DNA of 64,000 nucleotides from Porticoccus sp964276025 (GTDB taxonomy: Bacteria; Pseudomonadota; Gammaproteobacteria; Pseudomonadales; Porticoccaceae), in assembly GCA_964276025.1 (NCBI GenBank), contig CAXYDD010000002.1:124001-188000 (forward strand), read 5' to 3'. Under the pieces are notes generated by a model that was not told the DNA's origin, did not search any database, and saw only the letters and a list, made by a program, of their open reading frames with translations. Below are positions 52,511-63,220 of the stretch, one piece after another. The position numbers and the translations under genes were made by a program. How positions within the stretch are numbered: the first letter of the stretch is position 1; every line of letters begins with the position of its first letter.

Positions 52511-55219
52511 TCATCTTAATTTACCACAACATTGTTTGAATTTTTTTCCATTACCACAAGGGCAAGGGTCATTCCTTCCAACCTTTTCAGTTGGCCTAAC
52601 AAATGGTTTTGTTGAGGTATATTTTTTAGTGCCATCGATTGCAGGTTTAACAGCACCAATAGATGAAACAGAATCATGTTGCATTTTAAGGTTCTGTTTC
52701 TGCTGACTTTTTATCTTAGCGCGCTCTAACTGCTCAATTTCATCACGGCTCCGAACTTCCGCCTTACTCAAGAAGCGAATAGTCTCCGATTTTATATTCT
52801 CTAACATCTGCTGAAATAACTCAAAAGATTCACGTTTATATTCTTGTCTTGGGTTTTTTTGCGCATAAGCTCGAAGATTAATACCCTGTCGCAAATAATC
52901 CATCCGAGATAAATGCTCTTTCCATAAAGTATCTAAAACCTGAAGCATTAATTGTCTTTCAATCATACGGATATCTTCACCTACCGAAGATACCTTTTTT
53001 GCATACGCATCTTTTGATATTTCTTGGATTTTCAATCGAATAGATTCTTCATTAAAAAGATCATCATCATCTAACCAATCTTGAACTTTTATTTCTAAAT
53101 TAAAATTTGCCAAAAAGTGTTTTTCTAATTCTGGAACATCCCATTGTTCTATTAGACTTTGAGGAGGCAGATAAGAGCTAATTGATGAATCAACTACATC
53201 TTCACGAATTTTTTCTATAATATCACTGATATCATCTTCTTCTAAAAGCTCATTTCTTTGTTGGTATATAACTTGTCTTTGATCGTTAGCAACGTCGTCA
53301 TATTCAAGTAAATTCTTACGCATGTCATAATTTCTACCTTCAACTTTCTTTTGAGCCTTTTCTATAGCACCGGTTACCATTCTATGTTCAATTGACTCAC
53401 CTTTTTCCATACCTAAGGAGCGCATCATATTTTTTACGCTATCTGAGGCAAATAACCTCATTAACGGGTCTTCCATAGATAGATAAAAACGTGATAAGCC
53501 AGGATCTCCTTGTCTACCAGCTCTACCTCGTAATTGGTTATCAATACGTCTTGATTCATGACGCTCTGTACACAAGATATGGAGTCCTCCCGCTTCAATC
53601 ACTTTATCGTGACGAGTTTTCCATTCATCTTTTATAAGTTTTATTTTGTCTTCATTGGGTTTTTTTAACTCGGAAACAAGGACCTCCCAGTTACCGCCAA
53701 GAACGATATCAGTTCCGCGACCAGCCATATTTGTTGCAATAGTTACTGTTCCAGGTTTTCCTGCCTGAGAAATTATTTGTGCTTCTTTTTCATGGTATTT
53801 TGCATTTAAAACTTGATGTGGTATTTTTGCTTTTTCTAGCCTTTCTGACATCTCTTCTGAACTCTCAATAGTCGCTGTACCAACTAATACTGGTGCATTT
53901 TTCGCAATACATGATTTAACATCGGCAACTACTGCATCATATTTTTCATCTGTCGTAAGATAAATCAAATCATTAAGATCTATCCTAGCTACTGGAAGAT
54001 TTGTCGGTATAACAACTACTGGTAATCCATATATCTGATGAAACTCGTATGCTTCAGTATCGGCGGTTCCGGTCATACCTGATAATTTATCATAAAGACG
54101 AAAGTAATTTTGGAAAGTGGTGGATGCCATAGTTTGACTTTCACTTTGGATATCGACCCCTTCTTTTGCCTCTATTGCCTGATGAAGCCCTTCTGATAGT
54201 CTTCTCCCAGGCATAGTTCTACCGGTATGCTCATCAACTAAAACAACTTGGCCATCTTTTACAATATATTCAATATTTTTGCTAAAAAGGTGATGGGCCT
54301 TAAGTGCTGATTGGATATGATGTAAAAGTGATAAATTGATAGAATTATAAAGACTATCATTCTTTTGAAGTAAGTCTTCACTTTCTAAAATAAGTTCTAT
54401 TTTGCAATGGCCCTCTTCTGTAAGTTCAACCTGTCGAATTTTTTCATCGATAGTAAAATCACCTGATTTTTCGTCTACAGACGGCAACAAAGTTAAAATC
54501 AACTTATTAATTTTTATATACAAGGATGAGCTATCTTCTGCAGCCCCAGAGATAATCAGGGGTGTTCTAGCTTCATCAACAAGTATTGAATCAACTTCAT
54601 CAATAACAGCAAAATTTAAACCTCTCTGTAATTTATCCTCAGTGCGTAAAATCATATTGTCACGGAGGTAATCGAACCCAAATTCATTATTTGTTCCAAA
54701 TGTAATATCTGCACGATAGGCTATTAATTTTTCCTCTGGAGTCATACCTGACGAAATGACTCCAACCTTCATACCTAATAACTCATATATAGGCGCCATC
54801 CACTCTGCATCTCGAGTAGCTAAGTAATCATTAACTGTAACTATATGAACTCCTTCTCCACTAAGACTATTCAGATATGCAGGCAAGGTAGCCATGAGTG
54901 TTTTACCCTCACCAGTCCTCATTTCTGCAATTCGACCTTCATGTAGCACAACTCCCCCGATCATTTGGACATCAAAATGCCTGAGCCCTAAAGTTCTCTT
55001 AGCGGATTCTCTTACAATAGCGAAAGCTTCTGGAAGAATTTGATCTAAAGACTCACCACCTTTAAACCGAACCTGGAATTCATCTGTTTTTTTCCTCAAG
55101 AGGTGATCTTCCAAGGAAGAAAATTGATTTTCAAAAGAATTTATTCGATCTACGATTTTTCGTATTCTTTTAATTTCTCTCTCGTTTTTACTACCAAAAA
55201 GTTTTGCAAAAAATTTCAT
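52511..55219 (-). CDS. secA: preprotein translocase ATPase SecA
   Basis: SecA is the motor that pushes precursors through SecYEG. The 902-residue protein has Walker A MRTGEGKT (100-107), the DEAD-like VIDEVDSILVDEARTPL, the second nucleotide-binding fold with NMAGRGTDIVLGG and RGRAGRQGDPG, the helical scaffold, and a C-terminal zinc finger with C886, C888, C897 and C898 that contacts SecB and lipids. No secM-like leader peptide is found in the 205 bases between lpxC and secA. Confidence 0.98.
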   Translation of the reverse strand: MKFFAKLFGSKNEREIKRIRKIVDRINSFENQFSSLEDHLLRKKTDEFQVRFKGGESLDQILPEAFAIVRESAKRTLGLRHFDVQMIGGVVLHEGRIAEMRTGEGKTLMATLPAYLNSLSGEGVHIVTVNDYLATRDAEWMAPIYELLGMKVGVISSGMTPEEKLIAYRADITFGTNNEFGFDYLRDNMILRTEDKLQRGLNFAVIDEVDSILVDEARTPLIISGAAEDSSSLYIKINKLILTLLPSVDEKSGDFTIDEKIRQVELTEEGHCKIELILESEDLLQKNDSLYNSINLSLLHHIQSALKAHHLFSKNIEYIVKDGQVVLVDEHTGRTMPGRRLSEGLHQAIEAKEGVDIQSESQTMASTTFQNYFRLYDKLSGMTGTADTEAYEFHQIYGLPVVVIPTNLPVARIDLNDLIYLTTDEKYDAVVADVKSCIAKNAPVLVGTATIESSEEMSERLEKAKIPHQVLNAKYHEKEAQIISQAGKPGTVTIATNMAGRGTDIVLGGNWEVLVSELKKPNEDKIKLIKDEWKTRHDKVIEAGGLHILCTERHESRRIDNQLRGRAGRQGDPGLSRFYLSMEDPLMRLFASDSVKNMMRSLGMEKGESIEHRMVTGAIEKAQKKVEGRNYDMRKNLLEYDDVANDQRQVIYQQRNELLEEDDISDIIEKIREDVVDSSISSYLPPQSLIEQWDVPELEKHFLANFNLEIKVQDWLDDDDLFNEESIRLKIQEISKDAYAKKVSSVGEDIRMIERQLMLQVLDTLWKEHLSRMDYLRQGINLRAYAQKNPRQEYKRESFELFQQMLENIKSETIRFLSKAEVRSRDEIEQLERAKIKSQQKQNLKMQHDSVSSIGAVKPAIDGTKKYTSTKPFVRPTEKVGRNDPCPCGNGKKFKQCCGKLR

Positions 55220-55424
55220 TGTTGTTCCAAAGTGAACCTGATCAGATAATTAGCTTATTTAGAACATTAAAAACGTATGTAGCTATAAAAAACTAAATTA
55301 CCAAAAATTATATGGGCTATAGAAAAAATGCTCACATGAATTCGTTTATATTTAGTGTAGATTCTTTTAAAAGCACCATCTTTTGTTGTAAGTCATAATA
55401 CCTAATTATTAATATTTGACTCAT

Positions 55425-56336
55425 TTATGCTGTTAGTAAAGGTTTTACGTAAGAGATTGGGGCTTTATCTTCATTATTTTCAAAGGTGACTAGCTCCCAA
55501 GCATCTTTTTCTGAAATCAATTTCCTTAAAAGCGCATTATTGAGTCCATGTCCAGACTTATGGCCGATGTATTCACCAATGAGACTACTGCCTAATAAAT
55601 ATAAGTCTCCAATTGCATCTAAAATTTTATGCTTAACGAATTCGTCCTCATAACGAAGTCCATCCTCATTCAAAACCTGAAATTCATCGACCACAATAGC
55701 GTTATCCATACTACCACCACGAACTAACCCTTGAGATCTCAAGTACTCAATTTCATGCATAAAACCAAACGTACGTGCACGGCTAACTTCCTTTACAAAA
55801 GTGGTTGTAGAGAAATCAACTGAGGCTTGGAGAGTTCGATTACTAAAAGCTGGGTGATCAAAATCGATAGAAAAACCTACCTTAAAGCCATTAAAAGGTC
55901 TGAAGGATGCACTTTTATCACCATCCTCTACTTTTATCTCTCTTTTTATTCGTATAAATTTCTTTGGTTTCTCTTGCTCTTTTATACCTGCTGACTGAAG
56001 TAAAAAAACAAACGGGCTAGCACTTCCATCCATTATAGGTACTTCTGGGGCTGTAATATCGATGATAGCGTTATCTATACCCAGACCAGCCATAGCCGAT
56101 AACAAATGCTCAACTGTTGACACGCGAACCTCGCCCTTAGTCAAAGTTGTGGAGAGCATTGTATCTCCAACATTTTCTGCTGTTGCATTTATTTCCACTG
56201 GTGGAATTAAATCAGAGCGTCGAAAAATAATACCTGTATCCACTGGGGCTGGATGGAGTGTAAGGAAAACTTTTTCTCCAGTATGAAGACCTATTCCAGT
56301 GGCCTGTATCATATTATTTAGTGTACGCTGTTTCAT
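55425..56336 (-). CDS. lpxC: UDP-3-O-acyl-N-acetylglucosamine deacetylase
   Basis: LpxC catalyses the first committed step of lipid A synthesis. The ATG at 56336 gives 303 residues and the family start (MKQRTLNNMIQATGIGLHTG); an upstream in-frame extension to 56390 is rejected. Zinc ligands H77 (STVEHLLS), H236 and D240 (KHKILDAIGDLYLLG), catalytic E76 and H263 (SGHGLNN) are all present. FtsH, which degrades LpxC in E. coli, is encoded in the same window. It lies between ftsZ and secA as in E. coli. Confidence 0.97.
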   Translation of the reverse strand: MKQRTLNNMIQATGIGLHTGEKVFLTLHPAPVDTGIIFRRSDLIPPVEINATAENVGDTMLSTTLTKGEVRVSTVEHLLSAMAGLGIDNAIIDITAPEVPIMDGSASPFVFLLQSAGIKEQEKPKKFIRIKREIKVEDGDKSASFRPFNGFKVGFSIDFDHPAFSNRTLQASVDFSTTTFVKEVSRARTFGFMHEIEYLRSQGLVRGGSMDNAIVVDEFQVLNEDGLRYEDEFVKHKILDAIGDLYLLGSSLIGEYIGHKSGHGLNNALLRKLISEKDAWELVTFENNEDKAPISYVKPLLTA

Positions 56337-56489
56337 AATCTTTCTATTTTCCAAGACATTCTTTCCAACACCAGGCCAAGCTAAACTCAACTCAATTCAG
56401 ATAAAAATTACATCAACCATCACAAAGTGCTCATAATTCATAGTGACTATAAATAAACTTTTATATTTTATCTCAAATAATACAGTACC

Positions 56490-57683
56490 TTAATCAGCCT
56501 GACAGCGCAAAAATGCTGGGATATCTAGGTAGTCTCCTGGATCGCCCGGTAAACCCTCATCTTCATCTTCATCGGATAATTTATTTCCATTACGGAGTAT
56601 AGTGGGTCTTTCAATTTCAGCCCAATTTATTTCGCCTCCTGAACTAGTTGTTGTTTCGATTTTTTCGTGGACCTTTTTTGGATCATCTTTAGGCTGACCT
56701 ACTTCAACAGGGATAAACATTGGTTTCTCTTCAAGGCTTAAACCTGTAGCAACTACAGTAACCCTAAGAATATCATCCAGGGAGGGGTCGATGACAGTAC
56801 CAACTACTACAGTGGCGTTCTCAGAACTAAGAGCATTAGCCCTTTCCAAAATATCATTATATTCGCCTAGTGTGACGTCCTCTCCAGCTGTTATGTTTAC
56901 TAATATGCCTTTGGCTCCTTGCAAATTTATATCTTCAAGTAATGGGCTTTGTATAGCTTTTTCGGCTGCCTCAATAGCTCTATCTAATCCTGATGCTTCG
57001 CCTGTTCCCATCATAGCCTGTCCCATCTCAGACATAACTGCTTTAACATCTGCAAAGTCCATATTAATAAGGCCGGGTCTTATCATTAAATCAGCGATTC
57101 CTTTAACTGCACCTAAAAGGACATCGTTTGCAGCACTAAACGCACTTAGGAGAGTTGCAGATCTACCCAAAACCTCAAGAAGTTTCTCATTTGGTACTGT
57201 TATAAGAGAGTCGACTTTTTCTTTAAGCTCTTTCAATCCTTCTTCTGCAATAGACATCCTCTTTTTTCCCTCCCAAATAAAAGGACGCGTAACTACAGCA
57301 ACTGTAAGGATCCCTAAATCTTTAGCTATATCGGCAACAATTGGTGCAGCTCCAGTTCCGGTGCCACCTCCCATGCCAGCAGTGATAAAGACCATATCAG
57401 CACCAACTAGTGCTTCAGAAATTCGCTCGCGATCCTCTAATGCTGCCTGACGACCAATATCTGGGTTGGCGCCTGCGCCTAATCCTTTTGTAAGTCCGCT
57501 ACCAATCTGTAAAATTGTAGCATCGATATCCTGGAGTGCCTGTGCGTCAGTATTTGCACATATAAATTGAACCCCAGTTACACCACTTTTAATCATATGC
57601 TTTAGCGCATTTCCGCCTCCGCCCCCAACACCTACTACTCTTATTTCTGCACTATCTGATGTGCTATCAACTATATGAAACAT
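56490..57683 (-). CDS. ftsZ: cell division protein FtsZ
   Basis: FtsZ is the tubulin-like GTPase that forms the division ring. The 397-residue protein has VGVGGGGGNAL, the GTP-binding tubulin signature GGGTGTG (105-111), the catalytic T7 loop region NMDFADVKAVM, a variable linker, and the conserved C-terminal peptide DYLDIPAFLR that binds FtsA and ZipA. It follows ftsA by 38 bases. Confidence 0.98.
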   Translation of the reverse strand: MFHIVDSTSDSAEIRVVGVGGGGGNALKHMIKSGVTGVQFICANTDAQALQDIDATILQIGSGLTKGLGAGANPDIGRQAALEDRERISEALVGADMVFITAGMGGGTGTGAAPIVADIAKDLGILTVAVVTRPFIWEGKKRMSIAEEGLKELKEKVDSLITVPNEKLLEVLGRSATLLSAFSAANDVLLGAVKGIADLMIRPGLINMDFADVKAVMSEMGQAMMGTGEASGLDRAIEAAEKAIQSPLLEDINLQGAKGILVNITAGEDVTLGEYNDILERANALSSENATVVVGTVIDPSLDDILRVTVVATGLSLEEKPMFIPVEVGQPKDDPKKVHEKIETTTSSGGEINWAEIERPTILRNGNKLSDEDEDEGLPGDPGDYLDIPAFLRCQAD

Positions 57684-57721
57684 AACGGTTACCTCTTATT
57701 GAATCTTAAATTTAAAGTTAT

Positions 57722-58960
57722 CTATAAACTATCCTGAAACCAGCTTTTTACTGTCCCTACAAAACCTTTTCCACCATTTTTTGATGTTCTGCCCGGAACA
57801 GAACCTTCTAAAAGTTGCTTTTCTCCATACAAAACTAGCCCTACGCCTGTAGAATAAATTGGGTTATTAACTATTTCAGAGAGGCCTTTAGTATTTTGTG
57901 GCGATCCTACCCTTACTGGCATATGAAATATTTCTTCTGCAAGTTCAATCACACCCTCCATTTTTGATGTTCCACCAGTAAGCACCATCCCTGCTGCTAC
58001 GAGATCTTCAAATCCGCTTCGACGTAGTTCTGCTTGAACTAGTGAAAATAATTCTTCATATCTTGGTTCAACAACCTCAGCTAAAGCTTGCCGAGATAGA
58101 TCTCGAGGTGGTCGTTCCCCAACACTAGGAACTTTGATGGTTTCCTCAGCAGCTGTTAATTTTGCTAAAGCACATGCATATTTAATCTTTAATTCTTCAG
58201 CATGTGCAGTGGGTGTTCTAAGTGCATGCGCAATATCGTTAGTCACTTGATCACCTGCGATAGGTATTACACCAGTATGGCGAATTGCGCCATCAGAAAA
58301 GATCGCAATATCAGTAGTGCCTCCACCAATATCTACCAAACATACACCAAGTTGCTTTTCATCTTCAGTTAACACCGCATAACTTGAGGCGAGCTGCTCT
58401 AAGATAATATCGTCTACTTCCAAATTACATCTACGAATACATTTTTTTATATTTTGTGCAGCATTTGCTGCACAGGTAACGAGATGAACTTTTGATTCTA
58501 ATCGGACACCAGACATGCCAAGCGGTTCATGGACACCTTCCTGATTATCAATAATGAATTCTTGGGGTAAAACATGAAGGATTTCTTGGTCAGCGGGAAT
58601 AGCTACAGCCCTTGCCGCATCAATTACTCTCTCTATATCTAGAGGTAGAACTTCTTGATCCCGAATTGCAACTATTCCGTGGGAATTTAAGCTTCGAATA
58701 TGGCTCCCAGCAATACCTACAAATACCGAATGTATATTACAGTCACCCATTAACTCTGCTTCTTCAATAGCACGCTGTATAGAGTTAACAGTTGCCTCAA
58801 TATTTACAACTACACCTTTTTTTAATCCAGAAGATGGTTGCAATCCTGCACCTATTATTTCTAAAGTTCCCTCTGGGCTTAATACTCCGACAATTGCAGC
58901 GACTTTCGAAGTTCCAATATCTAAGCCAACTATCATCTGCTCTTCGTGCGAATTAGCCAT
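57722..58960 (-). CDS. ftsA: cell division protein FtsA
   Basis: FtsA is the actin-like protein that tethers FtsZ to the membrane. The 412-residue chain has GLDIGTSK (12-19), the family-specific 1C domain, the phosphate-2 motif DIGGGTTDIAIF and GGTSKMEG, and ends in an amphipathic membrane-targeting helix (GFVGTVKSWFQDSL). It sits between ftsQ (22 bases) and ftsZ in the standard order. Confidence 0.98.
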   Translation of the reverse strand: MANSHEEQMIVGLDIGTSKVAAIVGVLSPEGTLEIIGAGLQPSSGLKKGVVVNIEATVNSIQRAIEEAELMGDCNIHSVFVGIAGSHIRSLNSHGIVAIRDQEVLPLDIERVIDAARAVAIPADQEILHVLPQEFIIDNQEGVHEPLGMSGVRLESKVHLVTCAANAAQNIKKCIRRCNLEVDDIILEQLASSYAVLTEDEKQLGVCLVDIGGGTTDIAIFSDGAIRHTGVIPIAGDQVTNDIAHALRTPTAHAEELKIKYACALAKLTAAEETIKVPSVGERPPRDLSRQALAEVVEPRYEELFSLVQAELRRSGFEDLVAAGMVLTGGTSKMEGVIELAEEIFHMPVRVGSPQNTKGLSEIVNNPIYSTGVGLVLYGEKQLLEGSVPGRTSKNGGKGFVGTVKSWFQDSL

Positions 58961-58982
58961 CTTTTGACCTCATTTAAATTAT

Positions 58983-59747
58983 TTATTTCCATCTCACAGC
59001 TATCCCGTTGTCATATCTAATATCAACTCCATCCATATCAGAGCTACTATTTTTCAAGGTCGCCATCCAGATAATCAAAAAACGACGTATTTTTTTAATT
59101 ATCTGGTCACGACCGATCAAAACTTCTAGGCCGTTAGATAAAGCTAATTTCCAAACACCTTGATCGTCATAGCTCAATTCTGTGATTTTTAGATTTGCAG
59201 ATTGCAATAACAAATTAATCTCTCGATAAGTATTCATCATCAATCGCTCGGAGTGCTCCACTCCTTTAAGTAAAGGCAGATCGGATAAATTATTGTTATT
59301 TATCTCTAGTATCTCGCCCCTATCGTTAAGAAAACTATTGTCTCCCCATCTTGCTCTTGGAACCTCTTCGATTACGTCAACTTCAATACCACTAGGCCAT
59401 TTTCGTCTAACAAACGCCTTATCTATCCATGGGTGTGATTCAAGAAGTGTGGTTATTGCAATTAAATCTAAACTTAGAATTTTCCCATCAGAAACTGTAG
59501 TTTTTATCAATTCTAAAACTTCTTTTTTTTCAACATTAATGAAATCACCAAAAACAGAAACATTGCCAACAGATACATTAAATTTGACAAAAAGATGCTT
59601 AGCGCCCCATACCATAGCAATGACTACAATGATGATCGGTAGCATTTTTACTACCTTAAAAAACCAATCAAGGCGATCACGCAAGGAATGATGCTGGTCT
59701 TCCAATCTGAAGCCTCTATTTCCTATACGATTCATTTGTGTTTTCAC
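58983..59747 (-). CDS. ftsQ: cell division protein FtsQ
   Basis: FtsQ is a bitopic inner-membrane protein that links early and late divisome proteins. With GTG 59747 (AGGAAA nine bases upstream) the product has about 254 residues; an upstream TTG at 59777 and an ATG at 59735 are alternatives. A short basic cytoplasmic tail is followed by one membrane helix (MLPIIIVVIAMVWGAKHLF), the POTRA domain (VSVFGDFINVEKKEVLELI) and the FtsQ beta domain (WPSGIEVDVIEEVPRARW). Confidence 0.93.
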   Translation of the reverse strand: MKTQMNRIGNRGFRLEDQHHSLRDRLDWFFKVVKMLPIIIVVIAMVWGAKHLFVKFNVSVGNVSVFGDFINVEKKEVLELIKTTVSDGKILSLDLIAITTLLESHPWIDKAFVRRKWPSGIEVDVIEEVPRARWGDNSFLNDRGEILEINNNNLSDLPLLKGVEHSERLMMNTYREINLLLQSANLKITELSYDDQGVWKLALSNGLEVLIGRDQIIKKIRRFLIIWMATLKNSSSDMDGVDIRYDNGIAVRWK

Positions 59748-59781
59748 GTTTAAGTGTTTCCTATCAATAATGAACAAATAA

Positions 59782-60708
59782 TTACATTGAACTATCTAAA
59801 ATCTTTAGTACTAGTTCATCGAAATTATATCCTGCAGCCGCAGCTGCCATTGGCATTAAACTATGGTCGGTCATTCCTGGAACGGTATTAACCTCTAAAA
59901 CTAAAAACTCTCCATGTGCATTTGCCATTACATCAACACGCCCCCATCCGGTACATCCAAGACTTTCGAAGGATTGTATCGCTAGCCTCATAAGTTCCTT
60001 TTCTTTATTTTCATTTAGTTCACATGGATATTTGTATATAGTTTCTTCAGAGAGATATTTAGCAGAGTAATCATAAAAATCATTGCTAGTCTCAAGCTTA
60101 ATAGGAGGTAGGGCTTTCTCATCTAATATAGCAACTGTATATTCTTCTCCCTCAATCCACTGTTCAGCAATTACTTTATGGTCAAGAATTAAGGCTTTCT
60201 TCCACGCTCCCTTAAAAGATGCAGCACTATTGACCCTACTCATGCCTATACTCGAGCCCTCTCGTGCAGGTTTGACAATTATTTCACCGCCAAGTTGTTC
60301 TAGAGTTTTCTTCCAATTAGTTGTTTTTTCTAACAACGAAAACGCTGGTGTTCGAATATTAGATCCTTGCCAAAAAATTTTACTGTGGAGTTTGTCCATA
60401 GCCGCTGCAGATGCCAAAACACCGCTACCGGTATAAGGTAAATTGTATGACTCTAAAGCGCCTTGAAGAACTCCATCTTCTCCTCCAGGCCCATGCAACA
60501 TAATTAATGCTCTATCTAGTCCATATTTTGGTAGCTGCTCAAAAAAACCTTCGTCTATATCTATAGAAACTATATCTAAACCAGATCTTACTAATGAATC
60601 AGTCACACATTTACCTGATAATAATGAAATTTCTCTCTCAGCCGATACACCTCCAGTTAGAACTCCAACTCGACCATATTTTTCGATTTTTGATTGCTTA
60701 GTTGTCAT
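59782..60708 (-). CDS. ddlB: D-alanine--D-alanine ligase
   Basis: Ddl makes the D-Ala-D-Ala dipeptide used by MurF in peptidoglycan synthesis. ATG 60708 gives 308 residues, close to E. coli DdlB; a TTG four codons earlier is less likely. The N-terminal signature GGVSAEREISLLSG is present, followed by the ATP-grasp domain with HGPGGEDG, KPAREGSSIGMS, ARTP-equivalent loops and EVNTVPGMTDHSL for Mg and substrate binding. It lies between murC and ftsQ. Confidence 0.97.
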   Translation of the reverse strand: MTTKQSKIEKYGRVGVLTGGVSAEREISLLSGKCVTDSLVRSGLDIVSIDIDEGFFEQLPKYGLDRALIMLHGPGGEDGVLQGALESYNLPYTGSGVLASAAAMDKLHSKIFWQGSNIRTPAFSLLEKTTNWKKTLEQLGGEIIVKPAREGSSIGMSRVNSAASFKGAWKKALILDHKVIAEQWIEGEEYTVAILDEKALPPIKLETSNDFYDYSAKYLSEETIYKYPCELNENKEKELMRLAIQSFESLGCTGWGRVDVMANAHGEFLVLEVNTVPGMTDHSLMPMAAAAAGYNFDELVLKILDSSM

Positions 60709-60725
60709 TTTTTTATCCAAAAATC

Positions 60726-62147
60726 CTATGATAAATTTGAATCTGCAAGAATTTTTACAAGTTTGCTGACACTTCCTGCCCCTTGAGTAATAACAATATC
60801 GTCTGCCTGGATAATATCTCTAAGAACCTCATTTACGTCTTGAATATTTTGAACATAAATAGGATCTACTAAACCTCTCTGCCTAATACTTCGACACAAT
60901 GTTCTACTATCTGCTCCAAGAATTTCATCCTCTCCTGCAGCGTATACTTCTAACAAAAGGAGAGCATCACAAGTAGATAAAACTTGAACAAAATCTTCGA
61001 ACAGGTCTCTTGTGCGAGTATATCGATGGGGTTGAAATATCATAACTAGTCGTCTTTTCGGCCAACCGTCTCTAATTGCTTTAATAGTTGCAGTTAGTTC
61101 TCTTGGGTGGTGACCATAATCATCTATTAGCATTGCGGATCCGTTGCCAATCGGATAATCACCATAAATTTCAAAACGTCTTGCAACACCCTGGAATTTT
61201 GCTAGTGCTTCTTTGATAGCCTTATCAGAAACACCTTCATCAATAGCTACAGTTATAGCTGCAGTAGCATTCAAAATGTTATGGATTCCTGGGATATTCA
61301 TATCGATAGTTAATGGCTTATTGTTACTAGGTCTAAATATATCGAAACTACTTTTTTCTTTCTTTATAGTAACGTTCTTAATGCAGTAGTCTGCATCTTC
61401 TGAAAAACCGTATGTTAAAACAGGTCTCGAAATATCAGGTAACATGGATTTAATTACTGGATCATCAACACATAAGACGGCTAGTCCATAAAAGGGCAAA
61501 TTATGAAGAAACATTAAAAAAGTTTGTTTTAGTTTATTAAAGTCTGAGTCGTAAGCTTCCATATGATCACTATCAATATTTGTTAAAATCGTAACCATAG
61601 GTTGAAGATGTAAAAAAGAGGCGTCACTTTCATCCGCCTCAGCAACTAAATAAGGACTTACACCCAACCCAGCATTAGTATTAACTGATTTTACTAATCC
61701 TCCGATTATAAATGTGGGATCTTTTTGATCTGCTGCTAAAATTGCGGCTAATAGGCTTGTGGTTGTTGTTTTACCATGTGTGCCTGCGACGGCTATGCTG
61801 TGACGATACCGCATAAGTTCCGATAACATCTCTGCTCTTGGAATAACAGGAATACGAAGTTCTCGTGCATACATAGCCTCTGGATTATCAGTTGAGATCG
61901 CTGAAGAGGTCACTACTACATCAGCATTATTGATATTCTTAGAAGTATGACCTAGTTGTATTTTTGCCCCCAATGCCTCCAATCTCATTGTGTTTTCATT
62001 TTTTAATAGGTCTGATCCAGAAATTTTATAGCCCTGATTGAGCAGTACTTCTGCTATTCCGCTCATACCATTACCACCGATTCCGATAAAATGAATATGG
62101 TTCATTTGTCGCATTTCAGGCATAAAAATTTTCTTTTTTGTTATCAT
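60726..62147 (-). CDS. murC: UDP-N-acetylmuramate--L-alanine ligase
   Basis: MurC adds L-alanine to UDP-MurNAc, the first peptide step of peptidoglycan synthesis. ATG 62147 overlaps the murG stop (ATGA, 62144-62147) and gives 473 residues; the in-frame sequence above it lies inside murG. The nucleotide motif FIGIGGNGMSG, the Mur-ligase P-loop AGTHGKTTTT (121-130) and DDYGHHPRE with QPHRYTR are present. A start at ATG 62123 is also possible. Confidence 0.97.
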   Translation of the reverse strand: MITKKKIFMPEMRQMNHIHFIGIGGNGMSGIAEVLLNQGYKISGSDLLKNENTMRLEALGAKIQLGHTSKNINNADVVVTSSAISTDNPEAMYARELRIPVIPRAEMLSELMRYRHSIAVAGTHGKTTTTSLLAAILAADQKDPTFIIGGLVKSVNTNAGLGVSPYLVAEADESDASFLHLQPMVTILTNIDSDHMEAYDSDFNKLKQTFLMFLHNLPFYGLAVLCVDDPVIKSMLPDISRPVLTYGFSEDADYCIKNVTIKKEKSSFDIFRPSNNKPLTIDMNIPGIHNILNATAAITVAIDEGVSDKAIKEALAKFQGVARRFEIYGDYPIGNGSAMLIDDYGHHPRELTATIKAIRDGWPKRRLVMIFQPHRYTRTRDLFEDFVQVLSTCDALLLLEVYAAGEDEILGADSRTLCRSIRQRGLVDPIYVQNIQDVNEVLRDIIQADDIVITQGAGSVSKLVKILADSNLS

Positions 62148-63220
62148 GATGGCTCCATGCAAATATCTGCTACTAATTCTGCGACCCCAAGCCTTGCGGA
62201 TTTTTTTGCATTCATAGCCATAGAATTTAATTTTTCTGGGTTTCCTAACCATTCATTTAAAATTGATGCTAGCAATTTATTTGTTAAATCTTTTTCTCTA
62301 ACCATATATGCAGCGCCATGACTTACGAGCCATTTACCATTGTGAAATTGATGATCATCCGCCGCATATGGATAAGGTATAAGTAGGGCGCCTACACCTG
62401 CAGCAGCAAGCTCTGAGACTGTTAAGGCGCCAGCTCTACAGACAACTAAGTCAGCCCATTCATATGCCTCTGCCATATTGGATATAAAAGATTCAACTCT
62501 CGCATTTAAATCTAGATCTTTGTATATCTGCTGTGTTTCTTTGAGATTTACTTTACCTGACTGATGTCGTATTTCAGGTCTATATTTTTTTTCTATGGAA
62601 GAAAGAGCCAAAGGTATTTTTTGATTAATTGATGTTGCTCCTAAACTACCGCCTAAAATTAGTATCCTTGGAGGACGACTTCTATTAACTGTACTTAATA
62701 ATTTCGGTGATAAAGAGGAGATTTCTTTACGTACTGGGTTGCCAATCCATTCACCACGTGGGAGAGTATCAGGAAAGGCAGTTAGTACCCGAGTGGCCAC
62801 TTTAGCTAATATCTTATTAGTAGTTCCCGGAATTGAATTTTGTTCATGAATGATTAATGGGAGCCTCATAAGTTTTGCAGCAACTCCACCAGGGCCTGAT
62901 GCAAAACCGCCCAACCCTAAAATAATATCTGGTGATTCTCGACGAATCACAGTTATGGCCTGAAAAATAGCCTTAATCAAGGTATAAGGTGCTTTAAACC
63001 ATTTCAAAACTCTAGTGCCTCTTAATCCCTCGATATCAATATAATTGATATCAAATCCAACGGCTGGAACTAACTCTGACTCGATACCTTGTTGGGTTCC
63101 TAGCCATACAACAGAAATATCTCTATTTCTTAGGACCTCTGCTATTGAAATAGCAGGTATGACGTGTCCACCTGTGCCTCCAGCCATAATCAACACCTTT
63201 TTAATTCTCTGCTCTATCAC
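62144..63220 (-). CDS. murG: UDP-GlcNAc:lipid I N-acetylglucosaminyltransferase
   Basis: MurG adds GlcNAc to lipid I to form lipid II on the inner face of the inner membrane. The 358-residue GT-B protein has the G-loop GGTGGH (14-19), GLGGFASGPGG, HEQNSIPG and the sugar-donor site CRAGALTVSELAAAG. The start is GTG 63220, 20 bases inside the 3' end of ftsW. It is coupled by overlaps to both ftsW and murC. Confidence 0.97.
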   Translation of the reverse strand: MIEQRIKKVLIMAGGTGGHVIPAISIAEVLRNRDISVVWLGTQQGIESELVPAVGFDINYIDIEGLRGTRVLKWFKAPYTLIKAIFQAITVIRRESPDIILGLGGFASGPGGVAAKLMRLPLIIHEQNSIPGTTNKILAKVATRVLTAFPDTLPRGEWIGNPVRKEISSLSPKLLSTVNRSRPPRILILGGSLGATSINQKIPLALSSIEKKYRPEIRHQSGKVNLKETQQIYKDLDLNARVESFISNMAEAYEWADLVVCRAGALTVSELAAAGVGALLIPYPYAADDHQFHNGKWLVSHGAAYMVREKDLTNKLLASILNEWLGNPEKLNSMAMNAKKSARLGVAELVADICMEPS